Below are positions 30,498-42,384 of a stretch of 64,000 bases of DNA, piece after piece (the stretch's first letter is position 1; every line of letters begins with the position of its first letter). Under the pieces are notes generated by a model that worked only from the letters and a program-made list of their open reading frames with translations, searched no databases and had not been told where the DNA came from. Source of the DNA: Buchnera aphidicola (Artemisaphis artemisicola). GTDB lineage: Bacteria > Pseudomonadota > Gammaproteobacteria > Enterobacterales > Enterobacteriaceae. The position numbers were made by a program, and so were the translations under genes. Where the stretch lies: contig NZ_CP034900.1 in assembly GCF_005082365.1 (NCBI RefSeq), positions 558,001-622,000 of the forward strand, in the 5' to 3' direction.

Positions 30498-32681
30498 TTA
30501 ATAAGATTTACATAAAGATAATTCTATTTTTCGTTCATTTAAATTAATAGAAATAACTTGAACTTTTAAAATATCACCAAGACGATAAATTTTTTTACTA
30601 GACTTTCCAATTAGCTTCAGTCCTATAGAGTCAAAATAATAATAATCGTCATTTAACGAAGCTATATGAACTAATCCATCAATAAAAAATTGATTTAAAC
30701 GCACAAAAAATCCGAAAGAAGTAACATTAGAAATTACTCCAGTAAATATTTGTCCAATTTTATTACTCATAAAATCGCATTTCAACCAGTCAATAACATC
30801 TCTACTAGCTTCATCTGCTCGTCTTTCAGTCATAGAACAATGCATTCCTATTTTTTTTATTTCATGAGAATTATACAAATAAGCATTATAATTAGAAGAT
30901 TTATTCTGCTTTTTAGATAATAAATATTTAATAACTCTATGTAATATAAGATCAGGATAACGTCTAATAGGTGAAGTAAAATGAACATAACTAGACAAAG
31001 ACAAACCAAAATGTCCGCAATTATCAGGAGAATATACAGCTTGTTTCATAGATCTTAATAATATTGTTTGAATCATTTCATATTCAGGAAGATGAGCAAT
31101 ATTTTTTAATAAATTTGAATAATGCATAGATTCAGGTGTTTCTCCTCCAGATAATGTAAGTCCTAATTCTTTTAAAAATAGACGAAAACTAACAACATTT
31201 TCTCTTTTAGGACGATCATGATTACGAAAAAGAACAGGATATTTATATTGCGAAACAAAAGAAGCAGAAGCTATATTTGCTAAAATCATACATGATTCAA
31301 TAAATTTATGCGCATCATTCCTAATATTTTTATAAATATTTTTAATTCTATGATTAACATCTAAAATAAATTTAGGTTCTATGCTGTCAAAATCAATACC
31401 TTTTTTAGAAAAAATACTTTTATTAAAAACTTTTTGTAAATGTGAAAAATTGTCAATGTATTTTAATAATTTTTTATATTTAGAACGAAGAAAAATATCC
31501 CCATTCCATATTTTAAAAATTTCGTTATATGTAAATCTTCCATGAGAAGAAATAATTGCTTCATAATGTTTGTAGCTAACTAACTCTCCTTTTTCAGATA
31601 AACTGATTTCACATACTAAACATAGACGTTCTTTATAAGGATTTAAAGAACATAAATCTGTAGAAATTTTTTCTGGTAACATTGGCACTACTAAGGAAGG
31701 AAAATATATAGATGTTCCTCTTTCTAATGCCGCTTTATCTAGTGCACTATTAGGTTTAATATAATAACTAACATCTGCAATCGCAACCCATAAATTCCAA
31801 CCTCCTTCTGAATATGGTTTTTTTTTACAAAAAACAGCATCATCAAAATCACGAGCATCTTCATCATCAATGGTAAAAAATGGAAAATTTCTTAAATCTA
31901 TTCTCCTTTTTAAATCATATTCACTAAATTTACTATTAATTGCAGATATTTCTTTTTTAACTTCATTCGACCATAGGTAAGGAATAGAATGTGTGCGTAA
32001 TGCCATATTTATGGATAGATTAATACCCATTTCTTTTCCGAGAACTTCTACGATTAAACCTTGTATTTTGCTATTTCGTATAATATTTTGTTTTAATTTA
32101 ACAACGACAATAGAACCTGTAGAAATTTGTTTATTGACAGATGAAATTATAAAAATTTTAAAATGAAAACGAGTATCATTAGGAATAACAATTTTTTTTT
32201 CATTTTCAATAGCATATCTACCAACAATTAATATATTATTAGGTTGTAATAATTTCAAAAACCTAGCAGTTTTTCTTCTCTTTTTATCAGAATTAATAAT
32301 ATGAGCTAGAATAATATCACCATGAATGCAATATTTCATTTGCTCTGAAGACAACCAAAGATCATCTTTTAATGTTTCCGTTCGAAGAAAACCATAACCA
32401 TCTCTATGACCAATTACTTTTCCTTTAACTATTTTTAAATTTTCAGGAACGATATAACAGCGATTTCTGGTATATATTACTTGACCGTCTCGTTCCATTG
32501 CTCTTAATCTTCGACGTAGTGCTTTTTTTTGTTCTTGATTATTAATATCAAATTTTTTTTCTAAGTATTTCTGACTTATTAAATCATCACAAGTTTTTAA
32601 ACACGATAAAATATACTCTCGACTAGGAATAGGATTTTGATATTTTTTAGCTTCTCTTTTTTGGTAGGGATCTGCTACCAT
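30498..32681 (-). CDS. rnr: ribonuclease R
   Basis: RNase R is a 3'-5' exoribonuclease that degrades structured RNA and helps trans-translation. Of 727 residues, an N-terminal helical and cold-shock region is followed by the RNB catalytic domain with FFTIDDEDARDFDDAVF (active-site aspartates near residue 275) and by a C-terminal S1 domain (IFTGVISNVTSFGFFVRL, about 640-655). The protein ends soon after S1; the basic tail of E. coli RNase R (813 residues) is missing. It is upstream of rpsF on the same strand. Confidence 0.96.
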   Translation of the reverse strand: MVADPYQKREAKKYQNPIPSREYILSCLKTCDDLISQKYLEKKFDINNQEQKKALRRRLRAMERDGQVIYTRNRCYIVPENLKIVKGKVIGHRDGYGFLRTETLKDDLWLSSEQMKYCIHGDIILAHIINSDKKRRKTARFLKLLQPNNILIVGRYAIENEKKIVIPNDTRFHFKIFIISSVNKQISTGSIVVVKLKQNIIRNSKIQGLIVEVLGKEMGINLSINMALRTHSIPYLWSNEVKKEISAINSKFSEYDLKRRIDLRNFPFFTIDDEDARDFDDAVFCKKKPYSEGGWNLWVAIADVSYYIKPNSALDKAALERGTSIYFPSLVVPMLPEKISTDLCSLNPYKERLCLVCEISLSEKGELVSYKHYEAIISSHGRFTYNEIFKIWNGDIFLRSKYKKLLKYIDNFSHLQKVFNKSIFSKKGIDFDSIEPKFILDVNHRIKNIYKNIRNDAHKFIESCMILANIASASFVSQYKYPVLFRNHDRPKRENVVSFRLFLKELGLTLSGGETPESMHYSNLLKNIAHLPEYEMIQTILLRSMKQAVYSPDNCGHFGLSLSSYVHFTSPIRRYPDLILHRVIKYLLSKKQNKSSNYNAYLYNSHEIKKIGMHCSMTERRADEASRDVIDWLKCDFMSNKIGQIFTGVISNVTSFGFFVRLNQFFIDGLVHIASLNDDYYYFDSIGLKLIGKSSKKIYRLGDILKVQVISINLNERKIELSLCKSY

Positions 32682-32790
32682 ATTTACTTCTCCATGTATA
32701 TTGTGTTTTAAAACAATATATTAATAATAAATAGATATCTATTTTAGATTTACATTATATTAAATGAATATCAATAATTTAAAAAAATTA

Positions 32791-34095
<1,305 letters not shown>

Positions 34096-34128
34096 TCATA
34101 CCTATTAATATTTTTATATTTATAAGAT

Positions 34129-35058
34129 TTATTCTTTTATTTGAATCATCTTATTCATATATTTAAAAAACATACTATCTGAATTAATCAGCATAATGTT
34201 TTCTTGATTTTTAAAACTATTTTCATAAGCACGCAAACTACGAATAAAAAAATAAAAATATGGTTCTTGACTAAAATTTTGTGCAAATAATTTTGTTACT
34301 GTTGCTTCTGCTTCTCCTTTAATAATCAATGCTTGTTTTTTTGCTTCTGCTAATATTATAGAAACTTTATAATCTGCTGCTGCTCGTAATTTTTCAGCTT
34401 TTTCTTTTCCTTGAGAACGTTGACTTCTAGCTACAGCTTCTCTTTCTGCTCTCATTCGATTGTATATAGCATCAGAAACTTCATTAGGTAAGTTAATTTG
34501 TTTGATACGAATATCTACAACCTCTATTCCTAATGCATTCATGCTATTTACATTAATTAAAGATGTTTTTTCTAAATTCATACTACCTTTATTTAATGAA
34601 TCGAGAACATCTGTAGTTAATCTGCCTCGTGAATCTGTAACAATCTCTTTAACATTAAGACGACCTATTTCTGAACGTAATCGATCGCTAAATTTTCTTT
34701 TTAGCAATACTTCAGCTTGAAAAATATCTCCTCCTCCAGTTGCAAGGTAATAACGACTAAAATCATTAATTTTCCATTTAACGTAAGAATCAACAATAAG
34801 ATCTTTTTTTTCTTTTGTAACAAAACGATCCGCTTGATTATCCATAGTATGAATGCGTTTATCTAATATCTTGACTGTTTCTAAAAAAGGTATTTTAAAA
34901 TGCCATCCAGGATTGTACACTAAAGTCTTTTGTTCATTATTACGTAAAACTTTGCCAAATTGTAAAACAATTCCACATTCTCCTTCTTTTACAATAAAAA
35001 AAGAAGAAGAAATAAAAAAAAACAATACACTTGATAAACAAATTAAAATTTTGTTCAT
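34129..35058 (-). CDS. hflC: FtsH modulator HflC
   Basis: HflC with HflK forms a membrane cage around the protease FtsH and modulates its activity. The start chosen gives MNKILICLSSVLFFF, matching the E. coli N-terminus; the frame to 35079 adds seven residues overlapping the end of hflK. One membrane helix (residues 4-22) is followed by a SPFH/band-7 domain (KEGECGIVLQFGKVL) and a coiled coil with NRMRAEREAVARSQRSQG. It is shorter than E. coli by about 25 residues in the central insert. It starts 4 bp after hflK. Confidence 0.96.
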   Translation of the reverse strand: MNKILICLSSVLFFFISSSFFIVKEGECGIVLQFGKVLRNNEQKTLVYNPGWHFKIPFLETVKILDKRIHTMDNQADRFVTKEKKDLIVDSYVKWKINDFSRYYLATGGGDIFQAEVLLKRKFSDRLRSEIGRLNVKEIVTDSRGRLTTDVLDSLNKGSMNLEKTSLINVNSMNALGIEVVDIRIKQINLPNEVSDAIYNRMRAEREAVARSQRSQGKEKAEKLRAAADYKVSIILAEAKKQALIIKGEAEATVTKLFAQNFSQEPYFYFFIRSLRAYENSFKNQENIMLINSDSMFFKYMNKMIQIKE

Positions 35059-35062
35059 ATAT

Positions 35063-36301
35063 TTATTCTCTCTCTTCATTAGTTTCGTAACTTCTTAAAG
35101 AGTTAATACGACGTTGTTCTAAAATATCTTTAGAAGATAATGAAGAAGAATTATTAGTTTTTTTATCTTTATTAGAAAAATAAGAATGATTTTTATTATT
35201 TCTATTAAAATTATTTTTTTTTCTAAAATTTTTATTAATAGATTCTATTTGAGAAAAAAGTTTATTTAAAGATAAAAAAAATATTGATTTATTTTTTTCA
35301 TCAATAAATATTTTTTTATTTTTACTTAATAATCTTTCCATAGATTCTATGTAAAGACGTCTTAAAGTTATTTTCTTAGCTGCTTTATATTCAGGTAAAA
35401 TTTTAGAAAAACACGCTACTTCTCCTTCAGCTTCTAAAATTATGCGCGATGAATATGCTTTAGCTTCTTCTAAAATTCTTTGTGCTTGTCCATTAGCTCT
35501 AGGTTCTACTTCATTTGAATAAGCTTCAGCTTCACGTATATATTGTTCACGATTTTCACGAGCTGCAATTGCATCATCAAAAGAAGCTTTAACTTCTTCA
35601 GGAGGTCTAGCTGTTTGAAAGTTAACGTCTAATATTGTAATGCCCATTTTATAAGGTTTAATTGTTTCTTCAATCTCTTTTTGAGTATCGCTACGTACTA
35701 GAGTGCGTCCTTCTGTTAGTACTCGATCCATAGTTGAGTGCCCAATAACTCCTCTTAAAGCGCTATCAGTTGCTTGACGCAAGCTATCATCTGGATAAGA
35801 AACAGAAAATAAATAGTCAGCAGGATCAGTTATTTTATATTGTACATTCATTTCTACACGCACTACATTTTCATCTGAAGTCAACATTACACCTGAAGTT
35901 GCTAATTCTCGTACTGTTTCGACATTGACAGTTTTTACTTCATTAATAAAAATTGGTCTCCAATTTAATCCAGGTTCTACTATATGACTAAATTTACCAA
36001 AACTAGTAACAACACCACGTTCAGCTTCTTTTATGGTATAAAAACCACTAATACACCAAGTTAAAAAACTTATAAAAATTATTATTAAAAAAGAATAATT
36101 TTGATTATTTGATAAAGTTGTAGAATTATTTTTTTTATTAATAGTATTTTTTATGTTATAAAAAAAAATTTTTATATCTTCTATAATAGTTTTTTTAATT
36201 ATTTTTTTATTATTTTGATCTTCAGATTTTTTATTATCATTTTTATTATCCCCCCATGGATTAAGATCAGGTTTATTATCACTTGGTTTATTCCAGGCCA
36301 T
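35063..36301 (-). CDS. hflK: FtsH modulator HflK
   Basis: HflK is the partner of HflC in the FtsH supercomplex. The start is taken as MAWNKPSDNKPDLNPWG, the E. coli beginning; four more residues are possible to 36313. A Gly/Asn/Lys-rich cytoplasmic tail precedes one membrane helix (near residues 75-95), then the SPFH domain (KEAERGVVTSFGKF) and a helical region ending in an Asn, Ser and Lys-rich tail. hfq and hflX, which lie between miaA and hflK in E. coli, are missing from the 130 bp here. Confidence 0.96.
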   Translation of the reverse strand: MAWNKPSDNKPDLNPWGDNKNDNKKSEDQNNKKIIKKTIIEDIKIFFYNIKNTINKKNNSTTLSNNQNYSFLIIIFISFLTWCISGFYTIKEAERGVVTSFGKFSHIVEPGLNWRPIFINEVKTVNVETVRELATSGVMLTSDENVVRVEMNVQYKITDPADYLFSVSYPDDSLRQATDSALRGVIGHSTMDRVLTEGRTLVRSDTQKEIEETIKPYKMGITILDVNFQTARPPEEVKASFDDAIAARENREQYIREAEAYSNEVEPRANGQAQRILEEAKAYSSRIILEAEGEVACFSKILPEYKAAKKITLRRLYIESMERLLSKNKKIFIDEKNKSIFFLSLNKLFSQIESINKNFRKKNNFNRNNKNHSYFSNKDKKTNNSSSLSSKDILEQRRINSLRSYETNEERE

Positions 36302-36433
36302 TCTATGCCTCATTTATTATTGTTATCACCAAAAACTCAAAAAAATTATTGAGAATTAAATTTTAAATTTAAACAAATATTTAATTTATTTATTAATAAA
36401 ATATAAATAAAATTGTATTTCTCAACAATAATA

Positions 36434-37369
36434 TTATATAGATACTTGATGTTTTTTAACAGTTTCTAATATTTTATTGACTGTAATGTTAGTGTTATCA
36501 CTATATAATATTTTATCAAGATTTTTCCATTTTTTTATCCATGTTAATTGATGTTTAGCAAGTTTTCTTGTAGCATAAATAATTTTATTAAACATTTCTT
36601 TATAACTATTTTTATATTCAAGATATTCCCACATTTGACGATATCCTATGCATCGAATAGATGGTAAATTTATATGTAAATCTCCTCTTAAAAAAAGTGT
36701 TTCTACTTCTTTTTGAAAATCTAGATCTAGTATTTTCTTTGTACGAAGTTCAATTTTATTATTCAACCATTCTTTATTAGGAGGCATAATAGCAAATTGA
36801 AAGATATTATAGGGTAATTCATTACTATTACTTTTTTTAAATTCTGTTAAATTTTTTCCAGAAAGATAAAAAATTTCTAATGCTCTTAATAATCTTTGAA
36901 AATCATTTTTATGAATTCGATTAGCAGAAATAGGATCTATTGATTGTAATTTTTTATGTAAAGTATTTTTATTTTCTTGAAGTAAAAACTCACGAAGTTT
37001 AACATTAGACGATGGTAAAATAGATGATTCATGCAATAATGTATGATAATAGAACATCGTTCCGCCAACAAGACAAGGTATTTTTCCTAATTGAATAATA
37101 TCTGTAATTGCTTTTAGAGCATCATGTTTAAATTCAAAAGCTGAATAGTATTCACTTGGATCTTTAATATTTAATAAGCGATGCGGATGATTCGATAAAA
37201 TAGATGGACTAGGTTTATCTGTTCCAATATCCATTCCATGATAAATTAATGCAGAATCTACACTGATTAATTCTATTGGCAAATACTTTCTAAGATCAAT
37301 AGCCAGTTGACTTTTTCCACATGCTGTTGGTCCCATTAAAAAAAGAACTATAGGTTTTTTTTTTAACAT
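36434..37369 (-). CDS. miaA: tRNA dimethylallyltransferase MiaA
   Basis: MiaA adds a dimethylallyl group to A37 of tRNAs that read codons starting with U. The 311 residues have the P-loop GPTACGKS (residues 13-20), the SVDSALIYHGMDIGTDKPS prenyl-donor site, the tRNA-binding GGTMFYYHTLL and the QRLLRALEI helix. It lies 4 bp behind mutL, as in E. coli. U-starting codons (Phe, Leu UUA, Tyr) are very frequent in this genome. Confidence 0.97.
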   Translation of the reverse strand: MLKKKPIVLFLMGPTACGKSQLAIDLRKYLPIELISVDSALIYHGMDIGTDKPSPSILSNHPHRLLNIKDPSEYYSAFEFKHDALKAITDIIQLGKIPCLVGGTMFYYHTLLHESSILPSSNVKLREFLLQENKNTLHKKLQSIDPISANRIHKNDFQRLLRALEIFYLSGKNLTEFKKSNSNELPYNIFQFAIMPPNKEWLNNKIELRTKKILDLDFQKEVETLFLRGDLHINLPSIRCIGYRQMWEYLEYKNSYKEMFNKIIYATRKLAKHQLTWIKKWKNLDKILYSDNTNITVNKILETVKKHQVSI

Positions 37370-37373
37370 AATC

Positions 37374-39041
37374 TTATATTTTTAACGTATATAATACTGT
37401 ATCAATATTTATTTTTTGTAATAATTTTAGAGGAGGATTTGTTAATAATAAAGGATAACAATATTCTATTTCTGAAATTACTGCAATGCCATTAGTATAA
37501 TTCCAATTTTTTTTTTCTATAAAAATATTAAGATAAAACCAATTTATTATTTCTGAAATCGATATTTTTTTTCTAAGAAATAAAAAATTAAAAAAATGCA
37601 ATATTATATAATTAATATATTTTTTTAAAAAACATGGAATAGATCTTAAAATAACATATTTTGTTTTAAAGATTAAATTAAATCCAACTTGTAATAAAAT
37701 TTCTTTATTTTCAAATAATATGATATATTCTTGAGGTATTGAAGAAATTTTAATATTAATTAAAGTAATATCAGATATATTTTTTTGTTTAATATTTTTA
37801 ATAAATTTATTTTTCCTAATTATACCTTTGGCTAAAGGTAATGAAAGTAAGTACAAATTATTATTATAGTAGACCAAACCATAATATTTGCGAATAATAA
37901 TTAATAATTTTACTAAAGAAAAATTATATTTTATTGAAGATGCATTCATAATATAATTTCTATGATCTTTTATTGTATCTTCTTTGTAAAGAATATGTTT
38001 TGTATTTAATAAATACTTTTTTTTTAATTCTACTAGATTACACACAATAGTTTCATAAATAAATTGATAAATAAAACAAGGATTATGAAATTTAATTTCT
38101 TTTTTGGTAGGATGAATATTTACATCAATACAGTCAGATGGAATTTGAAAATATAAAATAAAAGACATTTTATTATTGCCTATAATTTTATTACAAGCTT
38201 TTCGAAAAGCATTAATAACAATATGATTATAAACAAATCTATTATTAATATAACAATATTGTATTTTTTTTTGTTTACTAATATCTTCTGTATAAAATGT
38301 CCATCCAAATAAAAAAACATTATTTTTTTGAGAATTTATTTCTATTAATTGATTTACATCTAATTCATGGAATATTTCTTTCAATCTATGATTGTAATTA
38401 TTTTGATTATTTATAGTTTTTTTATTTTTATTTATAGCATAATATCGTGTAATTAATTTATTATTATGTATAAGAGAAAAATTAATTTCAACATGAGACA
38501 AAGCTATTTTCTTTATTACTTCAAAAATTTTTAAAAATTCTAATTTTTTATTTTGAATAAACTTAAGACGAACTGGTATATTATAAAATAAGTTTTCTAC
38601 TATAACAGTAGTACCTTGAGGGTGTGCTATCGGTTGCAAAAGAATATTATTGTTAATAAATCTTTCAGAATATATTTTCCAAGCAACATCACTATGTTGA
38701 GTACAAGAAATTAATGTTAATCTTGAAACAGCTCGAATACTAGCTAAAGCTTCTCCCCGAAAGCCAAAAGTAGAAATAGTTTTTAAATCTAATAAAGAAG
38801 TAATTTTACTTGTAGCGTGATGAGTTATAGCAAGTAATAATTCTTTTTTTTTAATACCACAACCATCATCTGTTACAGAGATATATTGAAAACCACTTTT
38901 TTCAACTGTAATATTAATATTTTTTGAACCAGCATCTATACTATTTTCTACAATTTCTTTAATTACACAAGATGGTCGCTCAATAATTTCTCCAGAAGAA
39001 ATTTGACTAGATAAATTACGTGGCAATATAACAATAGGCAT
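37374..39041 (-). CDS. mutL: DNA mismatch repair protein MutL, shortened
   Basis: MutL couples mismatch recognition by MutS to downstream steps. The N-terminal GHKL ATPase is intact: EIVENSIDAGS (residues 29-39), VTDDGCGI, TFGFRGEALASI and the transducer NIHPTKKEIKFH. The C-terminal dimerisation domain is degenerate, and the whole is 555 residues against 615 in E. coli. No DQHA(X)2E(X)4E endonuclease motif is visible, as expected for the MutH-dependent type. Its strand-discrimination signal, Dam methylation, has decayed at 6589-7265, so how MutL is used is unclear. Confidence 0.95.
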   Translation of the reverse strand: MPIVILPRNLSSQISSGEIIERPSCVIKEIVENSIDAGSKNINITVEKSGFQYISVTDDGCGIKKKELLLAITHHATSKITSLLDLKTISTFGFRGEALASIRAVSRLTLISCTQHSDVAWKIYSERFINNNILLQPIAHPQGTTVIVENLFYNIPVRLKFIQNKKLEFLKIFEVIKKIALSHVEINFSLIHNNKLITRYYAINKNKKTINNQNNYNHRLKEIFHELDVNQLIEINSQKNNVFLFGWTFYTEDISKQKKIQYCYINNRFVYNHIVINAFRKACNKIIGNNKMSFILYFQIPSDCIDVNIHPTKKEIKFHNPCFIYQFIYETIVCNLVELKKKYLLNTKHILYKEDTIKDHRNYIMNASSIKYNFSLVKLLIIIRKYYGLVYYNNNLYLLSLPLAKGIIRKNKFIKNIKQKNISDITLINIKISSIPQEYIILFENKEILLQVGFNLIFKTKYVILRSIPCFLKKYINYIILHFFNFLFLRKKISISEIINWFYLNIFIEKKNWNYTNGIAVISEIEYCYPLLLTNPPLKLLQKINIDTVLYTLKI

Positions 39042-39134
39042 TACCTAATTCTCGAAATAAATGAAAAACAAAACTATTTTAAAAACAGAATGAAATCCTG
39101 TATAAATTAGAAATAAAATTGACTTATTAGATAA

Positions 39135-40301
39135 TTACTTTTTTTTATTGAAAAAATTAATATATTCTAAAATTATAGAATATAATTCAGGACTATTTTT
39201 AGATAAATTACAAATTTTAATTATAGCATTTTCAATTCCTTTGTCTTTGACGAAAGATGATATTTTCATTGATTCTAAATCTTGAGGATTATGATAATGA
39301 AATGCTGCGGCAATACCTTTTGATAAATTAAAATAGGGTAAGTTGTATTGAATACTACCTAATAACGGTCCTATTAAACGTTCTTTATTTCCTAATTTTT
39401 GCAATGGATTACGTGCTATACGTTTGAGACTATCTGATAAAAAAGGATTGTCAAAACGACTAAAAATTTTATTAATATAATTAGCATGTTCATTTTTATT
39501 AAAATTATAACGTTTAATTAATACTAAACCACTTTCTTCCATAGCAGATTTAACAACCAAACGTATTTCTTCATCTAACATAGATTCTTGTATAGAATTA
39601 TAGTTTTTCATTAAACCTAGATAGGCAGCTATAGCATGACCAGTATTTAATGTAAATAATTTGCGTTCTATAAAAGACTTTAAATTATCACTATATTTTA
39701 TATCAATTATTTTAGGCAAATCTCCTTTAAACTGATTAACATCAACTATCCATTCTTTAAAATCTTCAGCAAGTAAAAATAAAACATCTTTATTGTTTTT
39801 AAAATGAACTAAAGGTATAATTGTATCAATACTACAATCTATAAATCCAACATATTTATTTAGATAATCATGATATATTGGAGATAATTTTTTTAATATT
39901 TCTTTTTTCAAAAAAGAACTTGCTTGAACTTTATTTTCACAAGCAATAATGTTTAGTGGTGTTATAGAACCGTTTTTAATTTTTAGTAATATTCCTTGAG
40001 CAAGAATTAAAGCAACAACGTGCAATGCATTAGCACCGACTGCTGTAGTAATTAATTTAACTGAAGAAATTATTTTCATAATTTTTAGATCATGAAAATG
40101 CACAGCACTAACTTTTCGAACATTAATAATTTTTTCTTGATGATTACCTACTATTTTGACAGTATACTGTTGATTAGAATTAATAATATTTATTAAATTT
40201 TGATCTATATCAGAAAAAATTACATCATAACCTGATTCTGATAAAATTCTTCCTATAAAACCTCGTCCGATATTTCCAGCTCCAAAATGGAGTACTTTCA
40301 T
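39135..40301 (-). CDS. mtlD: mannitol-1-phosphate 5-dehydrogenase
   Basis: MtlD oxidises mannitol 1-phosphate to fructose 6-phosphate with NAD. The 388 residues match E. coli (382). The N-terminal Rossmann motif HFGAGNIGRGFIG (residues 5-17) and the catalytic region with KLFTLNTGHAIAAYLG are present. It lies about 50 bp after mtlA and should be cotranscribed. mtlR, the operon repressor in E. coli, does not follow. Pgi next door can handle the fructose 6-phosphate formed. Confidence 0.97.
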   Translation of the reverse strand: MKVLHFGAGNIGRGFIGRILSESGYDVIFSDIDQNLINIINSNQQYTVKIVGNHQEKIINVRKVSAVHFHDLKIMKIISSVKLITTAVGANALHVVALILAQGILLKIKNGSITPLNIIACENKVQASSFLKKEILKKLSPIYHDYLNKYVGFIDCSIDTIIPLVHFKNNKDVLFLLAEDFKEWIVDVNQFKGDLPKIIDIKYSDNLKSFIERKLFTLNTGHAIAAYLGLMKNYNSIQESMLDEEIRLVVKSAMEESGLVLIKRYNFNKNEHANYINKIFSRFDNPFLSDSLKRIARNPLQKLGNKERLIGPLLGSIQYNLPYFNLSKGIAAAFHYHNPQDLESMKISSFVKDKGIENAIIKICNLSKNSPELYSIILEYINFFNKKK

Positions 40302-40351
40302 AAATTATTCCAATAAAATTTATTAAATAAAAAATTAATCACAGATATATA

Positions 40352-42268
40352 TTAATCTTTTTTCATTTTTAAAAGTGATAACACTTCTTCTACACTAGTA
40401 GTATTAGATAATTGTTTAATTACGTCTTTATTATCTAATGCATTAGTAATGTTACTCACAACCATGATGTGTTCATTATTTTTAGCTGCTATACCAATAA
40501 CAAGATAGGCGATATCGTCAATATCTTCTCCAAAATGAACACCCTTGGGAAATTGACAAAAAATTATTCCAGTTTTTAAAACTGAATCTTTTGATTCAAT
40601 AGTTCCATGTGGTATAGCTATTGATTCTCCTAACCAAGTAGAAGATATTTTTTCTCTTTCTAACATTGAATTAATATAATTTAATTTAACATATCCTTGT
40701 TTTACTAAATGTTTTCCAACAATATAAATAGCTTCTTCTTTATTAGCTGCATATTGATTTAAAACAATGTTTTTTTCACTTAACTGAAATAGATTATGTG
40801 ATTTTACCTCACAATTTACACTGTTATTATTATCGAATAGATTAATGTTTTTTTGATCTAAAACAATCATATTTTTAGTTATTTTTTTTATTAAATTATC
40901 ATAAAACGTGTTGCTAAGAAAGTTTTTTAAAGATAAATGATTAGCATAAGGTGCGTATTCTTTAGCACGATTTGTTAAATTTTTGTGTGTAATAATTAAA
41001 TCTGCATTTTTAGGAAGCATATTAATTGCCATATTCAGTACAGAAATATGATTTAAATTAGCATTCTTTATTTTTTTTCGAAGGATACTTGCACCCATTG
41101 CACTAGATCCCATTCCAGCATCACAAGCAACTATAATCGTTTTTACATTCGCAAAAAAATTAGATTGAAAATTATTATTCTTTTTGAGAACATTTGAATT
41201 TAAAGAATTGTTGTTTTTTTTAAAATTTTTTTTATCATCTTTCTCAATTATATAAAAATCATATTTTAGCAATATAAAAGAAGTTATAAAAGAAATTAAA
41301 AAAGAGCAAAAAACAGAGGATATATTAGCAATATATAAACCTTTAGGTGTCATGGCTAAAATAGCTAAAATAGAACCTGGTGATGCAGCAGAAATTAAAC
41401 CACCATGTAATAAAACTAGTATAAAAATACCAGTCATTCCACCTAAAATAAGCGAAAAAATTAATTTTGGTTTAATTAAAATATAAGGAAAATAAATTTC
41501 ATGAACTCCTCCTAAAAATTCAATTATTGCTGCTCCACCTGAAGATTTATATAATTCCCCTTTACCACAAAAAAAACATGCTATTAACACTCCTAATCCT
41601 GGACCTGGATTAGATTCAATTAAAAAAAATATAGAACTATGATTCTCAGATGCATCTTGAATGCCTAAAGGAGAAAAAATTCCATGATTAATAGCATTGT
41701 TTAAAAAAAATATTTTAGCTGGTTCTATTATAATAGAAGTAAAAGGCAGTATATTATAATGTACAATAACTTTTATCAATTGCCCTAAAATATGAGATAT
41801 ATATTCAATAAATGGACCAATAAAAAAAAATGAAATTATTGCTAATAACATTCCACATATAGCGATAGAAAAATTATTTACTAACATTTCAAAACCATTT
41901 TTTATCCTATTTTCTATTTTTTTATCAAAATATTTTATAGCATAACCTCCTAAAGGTCCTGCAATCATTGCTCCTAATAACATTGGACTGTTCGTGCTAA
42001 CAATCATTCCTATAGTTGTTATGCTTCCTACTAAACCTCCTCGAATGTTAGAAATTAAACTTCCTCCAGTATATGCAATTAAAATAGGTAAAAGATAAAC
42101 AATTATAGGTGATATTAACTGTTCTAAAGTTTTATTAGGTTGCCATCCTAAGGGTATAAATAAAGCAGTCATCATTCCCCATGCAATAAAAATACTTATA
42201 TTAGGCATTATCATACTGCTTAAAAATTGACCGAATTTTTGTATTTTTAATCTAATTGATATAAACAT
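40352..42268 (-). CDS. mtlA: mannitol PTS permease EIICBA
   Basis: MtlA transports and phosphorylates mannitol. All three domains are in one chain: membrane IIC (residues about 1-335, with [10 protein letters not shown] and [11 protein letters not shown]), IIB with the phospho-cysteine in [13 protein letters not shown] (near residue 380), and IIA with the phospho-histidine in [11 protein letters not shown] (near 555). The start is placed at the ATG preceded by a GAGTGG ribosome site; a GTG three codons earlier is possible. EI and HPr must come from elsewhere. Mannitol is abundant in aphid haemolymph and phloem. Confidence 0.97.
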   Translation of the reverse strand: MFISIRLKIQKFGQFLSSMIMPNISIFIAWGMMTALFIPLGWQPNKTLEQLISPIIVYLLPILIAYTGGSLISNIRGGLVGSITTIGMIVSTNSPMLLGAMIAGPLGGYAIKYFDKKIENRIKNGFEMLVNNFSIAICGMLLAIISFFFIGPFIEYISHILGQLIKVIVHYNILPFTSIIIEPAKIFFLNNAINHGIFSPLGIQDASENHSSIFFLIESNPGPGLGVLIACFFCGKGELYKSSGGAAIIEFLGGVHEIYFPYILIKPKLIFSLILGGMTGIFILVLLHGGLISAASPGSILAILAMTPKGLYIANISSVFCSFLISFITSFILLKYDFYIIEKDDKKNFKKNNNSLNSNVLKKNNNFQSNFFANVKTIIVACDAGMGSSAMGASILRKKIKNANLNHISVLNMAINMLPKNADLIITHKNLTNRAKEYAPYANHLSLKNFLSNTFYDNLIKKITKNMIVLDQKNINLFDNNNSVNCEVKSHNLFQLSEKNIVLNQYAANKEEAIYIVGKHLVKQGYVKLNYINSMLEREKISSTWLGESIAIPHGTIESKDSVLKTGIIFCQFPKGVHFGEDIDDIAYLVIGIAAKNNEHIMVVSNITNALDNKDVIKQLSNTTSVEEVLSLLKMKKD

Positions 42269-42384
42269 AATAACCACTCATATTACGAAAAACTAAGATT
42301 ATAAAATAGTTTTAAAAAAATATAATTTTATTCTATTTAATTCTTTAAAGAAAATTTAAACTTATTTAAACTGTAAATAAGTAG